Origin: Alphaproteobacteria bacterium
Lineage (GTDB): Bacteria > Pseudomonadota > Alphaproteobacteria > CADEGL01
Direction of reading: 5' to 3'
Assembly (NCBI GenBank): GCA_026400755.1
Contig: JAPLOM010000022.1
Location: 1 to 61,829 of the forward strand
Length of the DNA: 61,829 nucleotides
Made by a program: the position numbers and the translations under genes. Positions 61,042-61,829 of the stretch are shown in pieces. Positions within the stretch are counted from its first letter, which is position 1. Each line of letters opens with the position of its first letter. The notes under the pieces were generated by a model that worked only from the letters and a program-made list of their open reading frames with translations, had not been told where the DNA came from and ran no database searches.

Positions 61042-61829
61042 CTAGGACTGATCGGCGTCGGTCCCAAGCTTGTCGTCGGTTCCTTTGCCGTCGCGCCCAT
61101 AAAGGAACGTCACGACGCAATAGCGCCGGCCGCGGGTCACCGGCCGCACTTCGTGGAGCAAGGAGCAGGAGAAGGCGATCACGCCACCGGATGGCGGACG
61201 ATACGTGCGCGAATCGTGTTCCAGGAAGCGAAGATCGCCACCCTCATACTCTTCGACATTCAGATTGATGGTCAGCGCGAACAACCGATTTGACGTATCA
61301 GGCGTCGCGTCGTCCCGGTGGGAGCGGAAATAGCCACCCTCGTCGTACCGGCAGATGAAGTACTGGTCGATCTTGGCGACTTCGAACTGGAACGCCTTGC
61401 GCAGTTCCGGGAACAGTCGGCGCCCAAGGCGCGCGGTGATGGCGTCGGTGAGAGATGGTTCGGACACGCCGACGTCGCGGCGCTTCTTGAAACCTTCATC
61501 CAGGACGACCTCCAACGCTTTGGTCTCTGGATTTGGAACGACATAGACGCCTTCCTTGCCGCCGTCGCGTTCGAAACTGTCGATCAAATGACGGCAGAGC
61601 TGCGGCTCGAACACGCGCGGCACGATCAGCACAGGCGCGGACGAAAGCGCGGAGCCGCGCTCTCCCAACGGCAGCAAAGCGCCCACCACGCCCGTCAAAC
61701 GCGCAGGGTGCATCTCGACGGGTGCGATCGGAACGGTCTCGACAAGATGAAGATTGTGGTCAAGCACCAGAGAGGCTCGATCATATTGTCCGGATGCCTC
61801 GTTCCAGGCACCGAACATCGCGCTGATGC
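61042..61829 (-). CDS. 2OG-Fe(II) oxygenase domain protein (5' end beyond window)
   Basis: The visible part (258 residues from the ATG at 61818; the frame stays open to the window edge) ends in a double-stranded beta-helix dioxygenase: iron motif HRDD in YFRSHRDDATPDT (about 165-177), distal His in CSLLHEVRPV (about 217-226) and the 2OG-binding Arg in TRGRRYCVVTF (about 227-237). The N-terminal part (DHNLHLVETVPIAPVEMHPARL) resembles the end of a thioredoxin/redoxin-like domain, so the full protein is probably a redoxin-oxygenase fusion starting outside. Substrate unknown. Confidence 0.75.
   Translation of the reverse strand, partial: ISAMFGAWNEASGQYDRASLVLDHNLHLVETVPIAPVEMHPARLTGVVGALLPLGERGSALSSAPVLIVPRVFEPQLCRHLIDSFERDGGKEGVYVVPNPETKALEVVLDEGFKKRRDVGVSEPSLTDAITARLGRRLFPELRKAFQFEVAKIDQYFICRYDEGGYFRSHRDDATPDTSNRLFALTINLNVEEYEGGDLRFLEHDSRTYRPPSGGVIAFSCSLLHEVRPVTRGRRYCVVTFLYGRDGKGTDDKLGTDADQS

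Overview
The window is high-GC DNA with alphaproteobacterial features, most like a Rhodospirillales-type lineage. The pointers are a circularly permuted two-piece ssrA (tmRNA) next to an alpha-type SspB, ThyX instead of a visible ThyA, a class Ia nrdAB operon behind a cobalamin riboswitch, and an alphaproteobacterial-style Zur box. It is mostly chromosomal housekeeping DNA in short operons. There is no phage, IS element, CRISPR array or rRNA. The only mobile-DNA trace is the 3' half of a tRNA-Lys(CTT) gene. Species is not determinable from this sequence alone.

Layout: 0-12 kb holds ubiX, an Asp/Glu-racemase-family enzyme, aspS, a D-aminoacylase, a cyclase-family hydrolase, a GNAT, a rhodanese, a DUF429-HIT fusion, a tartrate/D-malate dehydrogenase, an SDR and a SpmA/SpmB-type membrane protein. 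12-14.2 kb is a regulatory patch: a Lys-rich 25-aa peptide with terminator, a CI/LexA-like repressor, a TMEM165/GDT1-type Mn exporter gene behind a yybP-ykoY (Mn2+) riboswitch, a 31-aa membrane peptide and the tRNA fragment. 14.2-19.8 kb is the rod-shape operon mreBCD-mrdA-rodA. 19.8-25.4 kb is branched-chain amino acid synthesis (ilvB, ilvN, ilvC, leuA), with a Leu-rich leader peptide before leuA. 25.4-32.4 kb holds miaA, serB, a DegP/HtrA protease, DUF2065-hflC-hflK and mrp.

32.4-39.3 kb carries a 44-aa peptide gene, an SRPBCC protein, thyX, a GFA protein, ssrA-sspB, class I fumarase, mug, a TfoX-N protein, an amidohydrolase and a ribbon-helix-helix protein. 39.3-46.3 kb has a giant AsmA protein, a GlcD-type FAD oxidase and tandem CmcJ/NvfI-like oxygenases. 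46.6-50.2 kb is a metal-homeostasis block: a Cys-rich four-helix protein divergent from an outer-membrane protein + ZnuA-like + ZnuB-like operon behind a Zur box, with no ATPase gene. 50.3-54.7 kb has rlpA, an unknown protein and the riboswitch-controlled nrdAB. The rest holds an esterase with an apparent internal deletion, NIPSNAP, a glycosyltransferase, an IclR-TPP enzyme-acyl-CoA dehydrogenase operon with a candidate IclR operator, a cupin, and a 2OG-Fe(II) oxygenase running off the right edge.

No wholly new multi-gene system is evident. The most novel-looking items are the DUF429-HIT fusion, the damaged or rewired hflK start with its tandem palindromic repeat, the ATPase-less zinc operon, three unannotated small peptides, and several catalytic-residue or deletion anomalies in otherwise ordinary enzymes.
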